Of a stretch of 64,000 nt of DNA, positions 32,962 to 44,588 are shown one piece after another. The notes beneath the pieces were generated by a model, which saw only the letters and a program-made list of their open reading frames with translations, was not told the DNA's origin and did not search any database. The stretch is from Mortierella alpina (taxonomy: Eukaryota > Mortierellomycota > Mortierellomycetes > Mortierellales > Mortierellaceae): the NCBI GenBank assembly GCA_029449245.1, contig JANATF010000001.1, positions 310,001-374,000 on the forward strand. The letters run 5' to 3'. A program made the translations under genes and the position numbers. The stretch's first letter is position 1; the number at the start of each line of letters is the position of its first letter.

Positions 32962-33205
32962 GAAGGAAAAAAGGGACGGAATCGAATATCAACCCCTTCA
33001 ACAACATTCTGAAAGGGAAGAGGGTCCCCTCAGTACGCTGACCGAATCAATGCAGAAATGGATAGGTCAAAGGATTGAGGGACCAGGAACCGAAAACTCT
33101 AGCGACCCCCTTTCTCACTGTACAATAAACCACAACGCTCCTTGGGCCTAAATGATGTCGGATGCAAGGCAGAGGGCGCCCTTTATTCACATAGATCCTG
33201 CCATA

Positions 33206-34327
33206 CTATCCCAGCATGCTGCGCTTTCGACCTCTCATACGCACTAACATGGATAATAGTTTCCAATGAGGAGGATGGAGTTAGATGCAAGCCACGCGCG
33301 AAAGGAACACAGGCATGAACGCATATTGATAGCAAGCTACGTACCATCTTCTAACTTCTTCAGGATCTGCTTGGATGCCTTACTGCTTTGGCCATACGCC
33401 TCAAGGATTTGATCAAACTATAGCCATTGATACAGGAAAGTGTCAGATATCGATTTCGGTGAAGACAGCCTGTCAGACGCTGGACCCACAAAAACAAAAG
33501 ACCAAAGATTCTTTACCATGACCTCTGTATTGGGATGCGTGCTCGAAAAGGCACGCTCGAGGACGTAGAGATCCACTGCTTTGTCCTCGATCAATTGACT
33601 GACGTAGCTCAGTCCGAAATCAATCAAGACCACTGCCCCAGTCTCCTCCCGCATCAAGAGGTTGGATGTTGTCAGATCTCCGTGGATAACGTCGATATTG
33701 TGCATCAGTCCTAAAGCTTTCCCGATCAGACTTGCAACCTTGGTTTGAGCCTCTGCAGTCTTTCCTTCTGCAGTGACAAGGTAGTCGCGGACTGAAGATC
33801 CTTCAATGTATTCCATATAGATCAATGAGTTGGCCACGTCGACCATGTAGACAGTTGGGGTATCGATCAGAGCCCTTTGGCACCTGTTTAAACATCTCGC
33901 TTCCTATGTTCTCAGCACGCGTTGTTGTTAGATGATCAACCTTGGATAGCTCGCAGGTTTTGCCAACGTAGATTGTAAAGCATTTAGGATACTCGCGATG
34001 AAAATAGAGCATACCTGGATCACCCGTCTGGATGTAAGTTTCTTGTCCAAGGTTGGGTGTCGATATTCCTTTGCGAAGCGCTCCTTGATGATGGCTTGGC
34101 GCTGGCAGAACGGTGCCAGGTACACTTTCTACTCAGTCCACAGTAGGTGGTTGGAATCAAGCGAGGAGGAAATTCGATTGAGTTGGGTGCTATGTTTTTG
34201 TCTCTCCTGCAGGAGCTAAATTTGGGAGAGGGGGTTTCGTCTTCGATACTCTGGTCTGCATTGAAGTTAAGAATCAATTACGTACAGCCTCGGCTCCTTG
34301 CTTGAGTAATTGGGCGTTGTGAAGCAT
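33206..34327 (-). CDS. BUD32: KEOPS complex kinase/ATPase Bud32
   Basis: Bud32 (PRPK/TP53RK) is the ATPase of KEOPS, which makes the t6A base in tRNAs, and it also affects telomeres. Exons 34327-34286, 34128-34015, 33903-33517, 33417-33345 and 33243-33206 close in frame, 217 residues. The reduced kinase reads LLKQGAEAKVYLAPF, AIIKERFAKEYRHPTLDKKL, LTSRRVIQEARC, LIYMEYIEGSSVRDYL, the catalytic loop VIHGDLTTSNLLM and the DFG motif VVLIDFGLSYVS. The Bud32-specific tail EVMFDQILEAYGQ and the final basic VRMRGRKRSMLG, needed for tRNA-linked activity in the family, are both present on their own small exons. Length fits the family. Confidence 0.97.
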
Positions 34328-36549
34328 GGGCTGTTTGACGTTGGTCGTTGACGGATGGATCTTGAATGCGCGAACTTTGAAATCGCCCACCACTTAAGTC
34401 CCGTGACTTTTTCGCTTAGGCAAAATTGCCCGATCATGTCCCGCTCTCGCTGCTTACGGTCCAGACCCCTTGCTTCCTGCAGGCTGTCCATGTATCTATT
34501 TCGGTAGGGGGATTGTCTTGAAGGGTGCTTGCGTCCATTTACCTCCATGACAGATTCGTGCATACGCATAAGGAGGGGGTAACAGAAATCTATGGACCAT
34601 TGTTGTATATTTTGCACTTGCGAGCTGCAAGACGCTGTATTGTTGTGCCGTGATTGCCCAGATTCAGGTCCACCGACCCACCTACATGGAGGGGAAGTTG
34701 TCTTCAGTTATCACCCTTCTGGTGTGCGCAGCGTTGGTACTAAAGAACCCAGGATGATCAGGCCCTCTGAGAGGCAAAAAAACCAGAAAAGATCCAAAGA
34801 GGAGAGGTACACTGGGAGGTGACGTTGGGCAGCATGGATGTTGGGATGTCTTTGTTTGATTCGGCTGTTTATCGCTCCCATGGGCCTTGGTTTTTGGACT
34901 CTCTGGTGCTGTGGAGTTGTGCTGTGGAGTTGAGAGATGCAATGAACGGAGGGCCGAAGAGCTGGAGAGCTGGATACAAAGTATTGCACTCCCTTCCTGC
35001 AACATCCTGCCCTTGCATGCCGATGCCTGATTTAATTCCCTTCAAAACCGGTAGGCAAGCCGAGGAGAGGGAAGGGCGTGCAACGATGACAGCAAGGATG
35101 CGTTCAAGGGCAGGAGACAAAAGACGAATGTTGCTCAAGGGAGCGGCACAGGACACTGTAATAATAAAAAAGAGGAGATTGTTATCATACAAGGCTCGGC
35201 GAGTAGGCGAGATGAGGGAGAGACGAGGGAGGTCCAGCACTAGCCAAGATGAACGTCCAGTTGATTTTCTGGCTCGCCCACGAAAACGGAGAACGATAGC
35301 GAGCGAACACACAAAATCTTAAACACCATGTGTGTAGGGTCCAGTGTCCATGCACCGCCCGCGTGTAGCGAGCGTGCGAGCGTGGTGTGGTGTGATGAAG
35401 GAGGAGTGTTGTGCCCTGGTGCGCCTGGTTTAAGCTTTTCGCCTTCCACCTCTGTGCAGTAGAGTGCTGTATGACTGAGTCGTCTTTTCTTTGCGCGTCC
35501 GTCATTTGTTGAAATGAGGCTGCGTTACGGTCCCTTTTTTTTGTCTGTGTGTCGGTCTCTCTCCTTTCCTTTTCCTTTTGTCCTTTTTCCTTTGCTTTCC
35601 CTCTCCTCATCCCTCTCTCTCGTTCTCTCGTCGTTCTCTCTCTGTCCGTCGCTTAATATCTCGCTGTCCTCTTTTTCCTCCTCCTCCTTCTCCTCCTCCT
35701 CTGCTTCCTCTTCCTCCTATTCGCGGCTCCACCTCCCCGTCCTGTTCGACCTCAAAGCAGCAAGTGCGCAACAGGACCTCCCTGTATATGTCCGTTGGTT
35801 CGTTGAGGCTCGCTCTTCGCTGTCCATGTGCCTTTAGCCGGTTCTTCCTTGGCAGTATCTCCTCGCTCGACACGTCCGCACGGTCTCCTCGCGTTATCCC
35901 TCTGTGCAAAAGCCCTTCTGACCTCTCTTTATCCTTCTTTCTCTCTCCCTCTCTCTCTCTTTCTTTCTTTCTCTCTCTCTCTCTCTCTCTCTTCCTCGTT
36001 CTCGTACTCTGGCTGCCATTTTTACCGCTTGTCTGTCTTTGCCTCTTTTTGGTTTGCATTTGCTCATTTCCACAAAAGAACGCCATTTCAATCTCGCGTT
36101 GCCTCCTCTCAATCATTGTACCTCACTACTTGCTCCCTATTGGCTCTCAAGGCCCAAACAACACGTTGACGCGTGCCCCACACTACCTGATCCACAGCGC
36201 GCACACGCTCAACATCTATCCGGTTGCTACACTCACATAGCCTTCACCTCCCTCCCTGGTCTTGCTCACCCTAGTTAATGGTGAGTGCTCTAGTGGCTCA
36301 GGGAAAACCCGATACGGTGGACTTTTGCTCCTTGTTCCTCAATTTGACTGTAAATGTCCTGACTTTTTTTACAGCTACCACTCTCGTAAACAGGACCAAG
36401 CGCACTACAAGAAAAAAAAGGAAAAAGCAGGTTCTACTCTTTCAGGCATAGTAACAGGACAACACACCCTCCATCCAACCCCAGAAGCAAGCAGTTTTCG
36501 AGGCAGCACAACAGGCCATCATTCCAGCAGCTTTTAGTGTTGGGGGCCA
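34328..36549. other. Long divergent intergenic region with a polypyrimidine tract
   Basis: This 2.2-kb gap separates the BUD32 start (minus) from the methyltransferase-like gene (plus). I found no domain-bearing frame. The middle third has overlapping frames on both strands of Ser/Leu/Phe or Arg/Glu composition, which are products of the CT/GA repeats. The 3' part (36270-36549) may be 5' UTR; an in-frame start at 36550 follows a stop-containing leader. Confidence 0.5.
35521..35998. repeat. Polypyrimidine (CT) tract
   Basis: Nearly 500 bases are dominated by C and T on the plus strand, densest at 35570-35730 and 35921-35997, where CTCTCT and CTTT units repeat. Together with the mirror-image purine tract at 1556-1700 it marks simple-sequence DNA as a habit of this genome's upstream regions. 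Confidence 0.75.
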
Positions 36550-38946
36550 ATGGGAAACATCATCTCCCGCCGCGCACATCCAGGTGGACTCTCCCGAAAG
36601 CAGGAAAAGAAGCACAGGTCAAGGAGCAGCCACTGCAACCTATTTTCTAGCAAGAGCAACAACTCGGCACCCTTCCCTGGCCATGGCGCGCCCAATGACA
36701 GCGGACATTACTCTCTTCAAGGATCGATGGCTCCTGTAGCAGCTACCCGCCCCGACTATGCCGTCGGATCTTTCCACACGCACGCCCTGAGTACAGCACG
36801 CTTGGATCAACACCAGCGCCAGTCGTCCTCTGATTCAAGATTGCAGCATCAGTACGGTTCTCGAGTCAAGCGAACAGCCGCCATGAGTGCCATTGGCGGA
36901 GGAGGGGCGATTCTCGCTGCAGACCCTGGCTCAGGCACAGTAGCGACAGGAATGGTGACAAACAACCCCATCAGCTCAGTGAACGCGACACAGGCAAGCT
37001 CTTACAATCCGAGCAGTAACCACGACTCGATGATTCAGAGCATACCTTTGCGAGGCACGGGGGTCCCTTCACGCACTGCACTGACGAACATGCCAACGGG
37101 AGACGTAAGCGTCAGTGGTGCAGGATACAGTGGGACTGCAGGTGTTCAAGAGATGGTCTTTCAGCCGCGAGAGGGAGATCTGCGACCTGGTATGTCCGTA
37201 AGGCGTCCTTCGCAGGGACGTGCACCGAACAACTATGCCCAGCATCCATCACAGCACCCATCGCAGTCCACAAGTGCACCGCAGCAGCAATTTTGTAATG
37301 CCTCAGGATACCCATCAACAGCCTTTTCTCAGTTTCCGTACCAACACATGTCCAATGGCCCAGCACAGTCGTCACCAAATGCGCCTGCAGAGGTCGGCCT
37401 TTCGTTGGCGACATCTGCAATGAAGGACAGTTCAGTGCGACAACAGAAAATGAAGCAGCCACAGCGGGACTATGTCGAAACATCGTATGCCACTCACCCT
37501 TCGACTTATCAATACAATGGACAAAACAGCGGTCATCACGCTAATGCTCCGACTCAAAGCAGCTACCATCAGCAGCAGTCGAGTGGGCAGACACAGACGA
37601 ACCCGGAATCGCGCAAGAGGAATGACTATGGATATATGATCTATAGTGGCAACATGAACCATAGCAGCAGCGCGCAGCCACATGCGGCGCTAGCGAATGG
37701 GTCTTCCTCTTTGCCGCGGGCGCTTGATGCTTTTGCCCATGCAGGACCTCTTGTTGATTCTACCCAGCCAACATCTTCAATCCGAGTGCCTGTTGTGGAT
37801 CAAGTATTTGCTCTTCTGAGCAAGCAAAATCCGACAAACCCCAGAGAGACTGATAAGCGAGAACGGATTTATCGGTGGATGGATGATGTCGTGGGAGCGC
37901 TGACCTTCAACCCAAATACCAACATCCCTGGTTGGATTATACCCGTCGTTGCTGATGAACCAGGCCGTTCAGAGAGGTATAGACACCTTGCTCGGGGCCA
38001 TACTGAGATCAAAAGAAGAGCGTTTGAAAGAATGCCTGACGTGACATTTCTAACGTCATATCACTCTATAACATGAGAATATCTAGCTCCTACTATGTGG
38101 ACCGCATCACCTTTGAACTTAATCTAATGGCGCCTATCGGAAAGTCATTCCGCAAGGCAATCGACATCAACTGTTCGTCAGGAGCATGGGCTATGGTAAT
38201 AAGACTAGGACTAGGAGGATCACAGCCACTGCGCTCCCGAGATAATTGCGTTCTTCACCATCGCAACTGACATTGAATCCCTCTCTGCGTCGTCGATTTA
38301 GGATATGGCCTTGCGATACCCAAAAACTACTGTCTATGCAGTGGACCCTTTGCTTGACGTGGCTCGTCTACCAAAACGAGTACCCGAGAACTGCCACTTT
38401 AAGCTGAGAGACGTCAAGGACCAGGAGGGTCAATTCGATCTGGTCCATCAACGCTTGGGAGCCTTCAGGACCCAGATTATGGAATGGACACCCCATTTTG
38501 CGGAGCTGGGGCGACTTACTAAGCCCGGAGGATGGATACAACTGGCAGAGTCGAGCGGAATGATTGTTCGCGCTGGAGTCGAGTCCTTGAAGGTCAATCG
38601 GTGGGTTGAGAAGGCCGCCCTGAGCTCTGGGTTGAACCCGATGCAGATGGTGGAGGCTTTGATGCCAACTATTCTAGGCGCGGGACTGATCAACGTGGAG
38701 TGCTATGAATACGGCATTCCACTCGGCGATTGGGGTGGTCGAAGGGGAGCCATTGCGATGCGGTCGTACTTGTCGCTCGTTGAGTCTTTGAGAGAGGAGA
38801 TTATCGAGATGAACCGGCTCGAGGACGGCATGTTTGAGGAGACCATCAGCCTGATGAAGATGGAATGCGTTGCCGAGAGTGCGGAGCTCATCATGAAGGT
38901 GATCTGTGCTCAAAAACCACCCATCTCTGACGACAATTGGCGTTAG
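36550..38946 (+). CDS. Methyltransferase-like protein with N-myristoylation signal
   Basis: The C-terminal 220 residues resemble fungal class I S-adenosylmethionine-dependent methyltransferases of the LaeA/TAM group: FRKAIDINCSSGAWAMDMAL in the motif I position, then YPKTTVYAVDPL, FDLVHQRLGAF, ELGRLTKPGGWIQLAESSG and a helical end. Motif I is unusual: AIDINCSSG replaces the common VLDVGCGTG. Before it lie about 450 disordered residues rich in Ser, Gln and His. The protein begins MGNIIS, which fits the N-myristoyltransferase rule (Gly2, Ser6). Preferred exons are 36550-37976, 38087-38195 and 38302-38946 (726 residues). The first intron is uncertain: a 32-base intron at 38055-38086 also keeps frame and leaves a coding-looking peptide, giving 752 residues. 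Substrate unknown. Confidence 0.8.
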
Positions 38947-39361
38947 GAAGCAGCAGCGAGCATTTTTCTTTCTTGTTATCATATTTGTTGTCCTCATCCC
39001 ATTCCACATCCATTCCACATCCACACCTTTATCCAAAACTGTATCATAGCTCAATTCCGCCATTCCGCTCATATACATACTCATACACATTGCATCTCTG
39101 TAAAAAGGAAAATAAAAAGGGTGGCACTTGCTCATTCAGATCACACTGTTGCACAAAAACCTTAATTTGCAAAGACAACATGTCTCCTCTTTCACACAAT
39201 GTCATCATCTGCAGCCTGGCCTGAATTCGAGTCGTCTGCCTCTACCAAGGCTCCACAATGGACACTAAAGACTGAATCAGACCTTCATGTGGAGCGCCTT
39301 GGTTAGTCAATGACATGCCTTGACTTACCTTGACTTGAGATGTGCGTGCATTTTAACGATC
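38947..39361. other. Gap before the CaaX-box gene
   Basis: These 415 bases hold the 3' flank of the methyltransferase-like gene and the upstream region of the next gene. An AAAATAAAAAGG-type polyadenylation signal lies at about 39108-39119. No gene is seen. Confidence 0.5.
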
Positions 39362-39961
39362 ATGAACACACACACACCAACGGAATCAACACTCGCTCAT
39401 CCAAAAACCGTTCACTTTTCTCAATATAAGAGGCGAAGTTGGAAAGTCACAAGAAGAAGACGGAGCGGACCAGTGCGCGGAAACGAAAAGGTAGAGAAAG
39501 GAATAGAAACACCCAAGTTTTTGAACGCCCACGGGTGTATATTGCCCCAGCATGCGGACATTTTCGAACACTGTCATGTTGCTCATGAGAAGCCTTCCTT
39601 TCACGTAGATTCTATAGAACCCCATTCACAGTTCCCACAGGAGCAGGCAGAGCCAGACACGGAGGATATACAAGGGGGACAAGAGGAAGCAGACGAAGGA
39701 CTGTGGCTTCTTTGGAATAGCAACACAGCACTTGGGGAGTCTGTGAAGCAACAGGACGTCGTCGCTAAAACCCAAACACTTCCATCCTATGGTGGTGTGA
39801 ATCACTCGGTATCGCAGACAGAGGACTCGATCGGTGAACAGGAGGCACTAGAGGAACGGGAGGAGCGATTGGAGAGTGCCAAAGCCAAAGCAAAGCACGT
39901 AGAGGAATATGTCTCCAAGGAACGGACTTGCTCTCGGACGTGCTGCTGTATTATTTCGTAG
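39362..39961 (+). CDS. Hypothetical protein ending in a CaaX prenylation box
   Basis: I do not recognise a family. From the ATG at 39362 the frame gives 199 residues (an in-frame ATG at 39320 would add 14). The N-terminal 40 residues are basic (YKRRSWKVTRRRRSGPVRG). The centre is acidic and contains DTEDIQGGQEEADEGLWLLW. A helix rich in Glu, Lys and Ala follows (ALEEREERLESAKAKAKHVE). The last ten residues are CSRTCCCIIS: the final four, CIIS, form a CaaX box, with Ser at the end favouring farnesyl, and three further Cys nearby could be palmitoylated. Such tails direct proteins to membranes, as in Ras and Ykt6. The gene has no visible intron. It lies next to the putative myristoylated protein on the same strand. 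Confidence 0.65.
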   Translation: MNTHTPTESTLAHPKTVHFSQYKRRSWKVTRRRRSGPVRGNEKVEKGIETPKFLNAHGCILPQHADIFEHCHVAHEKPSFHVDSIEPHSQFPQEQAEPDTEDIQGGQEEADEGLWLLWNSNTALGESVKQQDVVAKTQTLPSYGGVNHSVSQTEDSIGEQEALEEREERLESAKAKAKHVEEYVSKERTCSRTCCCIIS

Positions 39962-41023
39962 CAAAGAGGATGATTAGGATCCTGGATACCTTCTCCGAGA
40001 AAAAAATGTAATGCGTATCGGACAAGCAAGTCCTCGGCGCTTTTGTGTCTTGTGCTTTTTTACCAATTGCCAAGGGGGGAAAGGGTCTCCTTGCGAAATA
40101 TGAGGAAGTTGGGCTAGAACAGCAGGCAAACACTCTATAATGATATGCGGAAATGCTGACTGGAGGCAACACAATTGCAGAACTGATGAGACTTCAAGCC
40201 GAGTGGAGCGTTTGAACGCATGAAACTTCAAGTGCACGCACCTTGTTGTTCATTTGCATTTGCCTCACAAAAAGTCCCTCAGTGCGCTGTTTTGCAGTAA
40301 AAGATCAAGGCCCCCGGCCGATGGGTGGATTGGAACGAGACAAGCGTGTCCAAGAGGTCCGCAAACCTGTTTGCTCTCCCAAACAGCGAGAGCGCGTGTG
40401 GGTGTCTCCGGCAGTGGTCTTTCTCTAGCTTGCCTTTTCCATATGGGGTGGGACAGGTACGGGAGCAGCAGCTTCTGCAAGCCTGATGTTCCCATGACTC
40501 TGAGAGAAGAGCCATCTCTGTTTATGTTGTTGTTGTTTGGTTCTCTCGGCGAACCATCCACGGACAGCGTGTTTGGTTCTCCATGTGAGGGGTTTGTTTG
40601 TATAGCCCACCCCTGACCGTCTCCGTAACGCTACAAGGGCTCATCCACACCTGCTCCCAAGCCCGTGTCGCCACCACGAGCGGACCAGCGCTGTTTCTGG
40701 GCCAAAAATAGCCATAGCCGGAATGAGGCAAAAACGAAGGGGCACCGTCCGATCTTATTCGCCACAGAGTATTCAGAAAACTTTTTTTATATAATTCAAA
40801 CGGTGTATAATTCAAACGGTGCATCCATTCGACATCCTTCATTGCCCTTTCCTTCCCCAATCCATTGCAAGCACAGCATAGCAAGGAGATAGACACTAGC
40901 TATCTGCATAGACCTGCACACTCACCTATACACTTCGATACACATATATAATCCTCGCTTTCTACGCCCAGCCATTCACTACCAAAAGAAAAAAGATAAA
41001 CCCCCATTTCACAGTCCTCCAAC
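39962..41023. other. Intergenic region, no supported gene
   Basis: About 1.1 kb between two plus-strand genes. Overlapping frames on both strands (for example 40265-40561 minus and 40254-40616 plus) have no recognisable domains and mirror each other, so I treat them as chance. A TATA-like element lies near the right end. Confidence 0.5.
40945..40951 (+). promoter_or_regulatory. Possible TATA box (TATATAA)
   Basis: A TATATAA lies about 75 bases before the ATG of the Ser-rich gene, followed by a C/T-rich stretch and an A-rich leader. Position fits a TATA box with a short 5' UTR; there is no transcript evidence. Confidence 0.4.
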
Positions 41024-41593
41024 ATGTCGTTCCTTCTCGACGTCGCTGACCCTTCCATTCACTTCCGTGCCCGTCAAGGTTGCAGTAGCACCGGCTCAAA
41101 ACCCTTCTCCACCTTGGACCCTTCTTCTTCACATCCATCCTCGCTGGTAACCGAGGCGTCGTCAATACCACCCTTGGCCCCCTCCTCCTCCACAGCCTCC
41201 GCCGCAGCGGCATCCTCCACCGCAAGGTCCACGCATCTTTTCCCTGGACTGTTACCACCGACCGCCGGGTCGTCTTCGTCCTCCACGAAGTCCACCATGT
41301 TTGCAACCATGTCTCGCATGATCCGCACGGCCTCTAATACAAGTACCATGACCATGGGAACTTGCAGTCTCCCGTCCACCACAGTGGGTACACCCACTTC
41401 TTCCAGACCTACCACACCAGAGGCTGTTCATGTCTCGGACCCCTTCTTGACGGTGACGAATGCTGGCAGCAGTAATAGTAGTAGTAGTAGTAATCCCACC
41501 GCCAATCGCCGTTCGGGCTCGCTCTCGCCCTGGATGATGCCTTCGGTGTGCGACGACGATCAGATGAACAAGCTGGTTTCTTTTCAACTCTGA
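41024..41593 (+). CDS. Ser/Thr-rich hypothetical protein
   Basis: The frame encodes 189 residues starting MSFLLDVADPSIHFRARQG. It is rich in Ser, Thr, Pro and Ala and mostly disordered, with a Met-rich middle (MFATMSRMIRTASNT) and a Ser run coded by repeated AGT codons. No domain is recognisable. An alternative end is possible: a weak donor after MNKL at about 41575, followed by a strong pyrimidine tract and CAG at 41638, would replace the last six residues by a second exon starting RAFEKSWGPCYIQW and ending at the TAG near 41739. Codon use and the upstream TATA-like box favour a real gene, but conservation is unknown. Confidence 0.55.
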   Translation: MSFLLDVADPSIHFRARQGCSSTGSKPFSTLDPSSSHPSSLVTEASSIPPLAPSSSTASAAAASSTARSTHLFPGLLPPTAGSSSSSTKSTMFATMSRMIRTASNTSTMTMGTCSLPSTTVGTPTSSRPTTPEAVHVSDPFLTVTNAGSSNSSSSSNPTANRRSGSLSPWMMPSVCDDDQMNKLVSFQL

Positions 41594-42240
41594 GTCATTC
41601 CCTTTTCACACCCTCTTTCTCTTTCTCTCTCTCGCCAGCGTGCTTTCGAGAAGAGTTGGGGCCCTTGTTATATCCAATGGCTCTTTTGTCTCTCTCGTTT
41701 GTTGAAAGCTTGTGGTATAGGAGAAGGGTCTGTAACATAGCGCAATAAAATATATATATGTATATTTTTTTTTTGCAATCTCTCAATGCATAAAAGGAAC
41801 CTGTCGTCTTTTTTCCTCTTGCCTCTTGGCCAAATTGCCCTTCTTGGTCTGAGAAAGAAAAAAAAATAGAGTCCGTTATTCTTTGAACTCCCTTTTTCTT
41901 CTCTTTGTGTTTTCAAGGAGTCATCATGGCCGAGTGTTGATAGAGATGAGCAATTCAAGAAAGGAAGGGTATATCATCCAAGCTTCTGGGAGGAATGAAA
42001 ATCGATCACATTCCAGTCGATGTTTTTTTTTTTTGGTTGATTGCTTCCCCCACGATTCGTGTACGACCGTCCAAACACCCTCTCTGTTCCCTACGCACAG
42101 GCATTTTCCCTACAGCTTCCAAGGACAGACACACACAAGACCAAAGCAAACAAGTAACCATGTAGCCGAGGGAAAAATGGGATGGGGTTGACGATTAACA
42201 AAAACAACTTTTTACTTTTAAGAGAATAAAAAAAAAGTTC
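41594..42240. other. Convergent 3' flanks, no gene seen
   Basis: This 647-base stretch lies between the stops of the Ser-rich gene (plus) and the Hsp70 gene (minus). It is A/T-rich with several short poly(T) and poly(A) runs and should hold two 3' UTRs. Confidence 0.5.
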
Positions 42241-43789
42241 TTAACGGGACAAAGAGGCGAAAGCCTTGGTGACCGAGCGCTTGAGCTTGCGCTGGGCAAG
42301 GACGAAGGTGTCCTTCTCGGCGAGCTCCTCGATCTGGAGGGCAGCCATGGCCTCCTCAAGAGCATCCTCGACGGCCTTCTTATCACCACGCTTCAACTTC
42401 ATGGCAACGTTGGGCTCTGCGAGGGTACCCTGGATCTGGTAGACGTAGCTCTCGAGCTCCTGCTTGGACTGGACAATCTCCTCGTTCTTCTTATCCTCAT
42501 CCTTGAACTTCTCGGCCTCGTTGACCATGCGCTCGATATCGGCAGCAGAGAGGCGACCGGCACCGTTGGAGATGGTGATGTTGGCCTTGCGACCAGTGGC
42601 CTTGTCCATGGCGGTGACCTTGAGAATACCGTTGGCATCCAACTCGAATGTGCACTCGAGCTCGGGGGTGCCGCGGGGCATGGGGGCAATGCCAGAGAGC
42701 TCGAACTTACCGAGCAAGTTGTTGTCGCGGGTCATGGGACGCTCACCCTCGTAGACGGGGAACTGGACGGTGGTCTGACCATCCTCGGTGGTGGTGAAGG
42801 TCTTCTTCTTGATGGTGGGGATGGCAGTGTTACGGGGAACAACAACGGCCATGACACCACCCTGCATCTCAACTCCGAGGGACAGGGGGACGACATCCAA
42901 AAGCAAGAGGTCCTGGGTCTTGGCGTTACCGGCCTGGTTGGTCAAGACGGCGGCCTGGACGGCAGCACCGTAGGCAACGGCCTCATCGGGGTTGATGGAC
43001 TTGTTCAACTCCTTTCCGTCAAAGAACTCCTGGAGGAGAGACTGGATCTTGGGGATACGGGTGGAACCTCCGACAAGAACGATCTCATCGACCTCCTTCT
43101 TGGCGTACTTGGCATCCTTGAGGACCTTCTTGACGGGCTCAATGGTGTTGTTGAAGTGAACCGAGTTGATCTCCTCGAAACGGGCACGGGTGATGTTGGC
43201 CTGGAAATCGACACCGTCAAAGAGGGAGTCGACCTCGATGGTGGTCTGGGCCAAGGAAGACAAGGTGCGCTTGGCACGCTCGCAGGCGGTACGGAGACGG
43301 CGGGTGGCACGGGCATCACCAGAGATGTCCTTCTTGTGCTTGCGCTTGAACTCCTCCTTGAAGTGCTCCAAGAGGGTCTGATCGAAATCCTCACCTCCCA
43401 AATGGGTGTCACCAGCAGTGGCCTTGACGGCGAAAACACCTCCGGTGATGGTCAAGAGAGAGACATCGAACGTTCCACCACCCAAATCGAAGATGAGGAC
43501 GTTCTTCTCCTTGGTCTCCTTGGAGTCCAAACCGTAGGCGATGGCAGCGGCAGTGGGCTCGTTGATGATACGGAGAACATCGAGACCAGCAATGGCACCG
43601 GCATCCTTGGTGGCGTGACGCTGGGCATCGTTGAAGTAGGCGGGGACGGTGATGACGGCCTTGGTGACGGTCTTGCCGAGCTTGGCCTCAGCAATCTCCT
43701 TCATCTTGACAAGGACCATGGCGGAGATCTCCTGGGGGGAGAACTCCTTCTTCTCGCCCTGGTAGTCAACCTGGATGAAGGGGGCAGAC

Positions 43790-43820
<31 letters not shown>

Positions 43821-44588
43821 TCATGTCAGACTTGACCTCGGGGTCATCGAAACGGCGACCGATAAGACGCTTGGCATCGAAAACGGTGTTGGTGGGGTTC
43901 ATGGCAGCCTGGTTCTTGGCGGCATCACCGATGAGACGCTCCTGCTCGGAGAAGGCAACGTACGAAGGAGTGGTACGGTTACCCTGCTCGTTAGCAATGA
44001 TCTCAACACGCTCGCTCTCCCAGACGGCAACGCAGGAGTAGGTGGTACTATGAAAGGTAACATGACGAGTGTCAGTACTGCTGAGGGTTACAAGGGCATG
44101 TACCCCTGAGAAAAAAGGGCGTTCTTGATAGTGTATTCCTGAGCAAGACTCAGGCATGGTTACTATCGATATCGGGTCCATATTGCAGACGAGAAAAGTC
44201 CTTGAAAGCCAATGCTGCGATTCTGAGTCATATAATCGAATCCTCCAGCAAGACATGATGAGATCAAGAATCTCAGGGCAGTCGATCCCAAGTATGCTTG
44301 ATCGAGTCTGTTTAGCGAGGTCAATGCTGTTCTGATCCGGTTCTGAAGATGGGTAATGTTTTTTGAATCCTCAAATGCTGTTTTTTTGTCCGTTGGTTGC
44401 CCCTGAGGCTGCAGTTGGATCCTGATGAGATTTCATATTCCGATGAAGCCTGGTGAAACAACGCTGTATCCTCCTTGCTTGCTGTAACACTGGTTCCTGG
44501 AGTATCGTGGACTGAGAAGAGGCAAGAAGGGGGGCGACAGGACATACCCGAGATCGATTCCGATGGCAAGGTCAGTAACTTCAGACAT
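42241..44588 (-). CDS. SSB1: Ribosome-associated Hsp70 (Ssb type)
   Basis: Ssb chaperones bind nascent chains at the ribosome together with the RAC complex. Two exons, 44588-44548 and 44047-42241, close in frame to 615 residues (yeast Ssb1 has 613). The first exon encodes [14 protein letters not shown]; the next residues, [20 protein letters not shown], complete the first nucleotide-binding motif. [37 protein letters not shown] and [12 protein letters not shown] follow. Ssb rather than Ssa is shown by [15 protein letters not shown] with [10 protein letters not shown], by the substrate-domain text, and by an end in KAFASLSR without the EEVD tail of cytosolic Ssa. Codon choice is strongly biased towards C-ending codons, as expected for an abundant protein, and this opens a 317-codon antisense shadow frame. 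Confidence 0.97.

Noticed and set aside
35607-36240. Frames of 169 and 220 codons in the CT/GA tract
   Set aside because: They consist of Ser/Leu/Phe or Arg/Glu repeats generated by the simple sequence and exist on both strands at once.
43156-44109. Open frame of 317 codons antisense to the Hsp70 gene
   Set aside because: It arises from the strong C-ending codon bias of SSB1 on the other strand. Its Gly/Asp/Leu-rich text is the usual shadow of Hsp70 genes and has no domain or promoter of its own.
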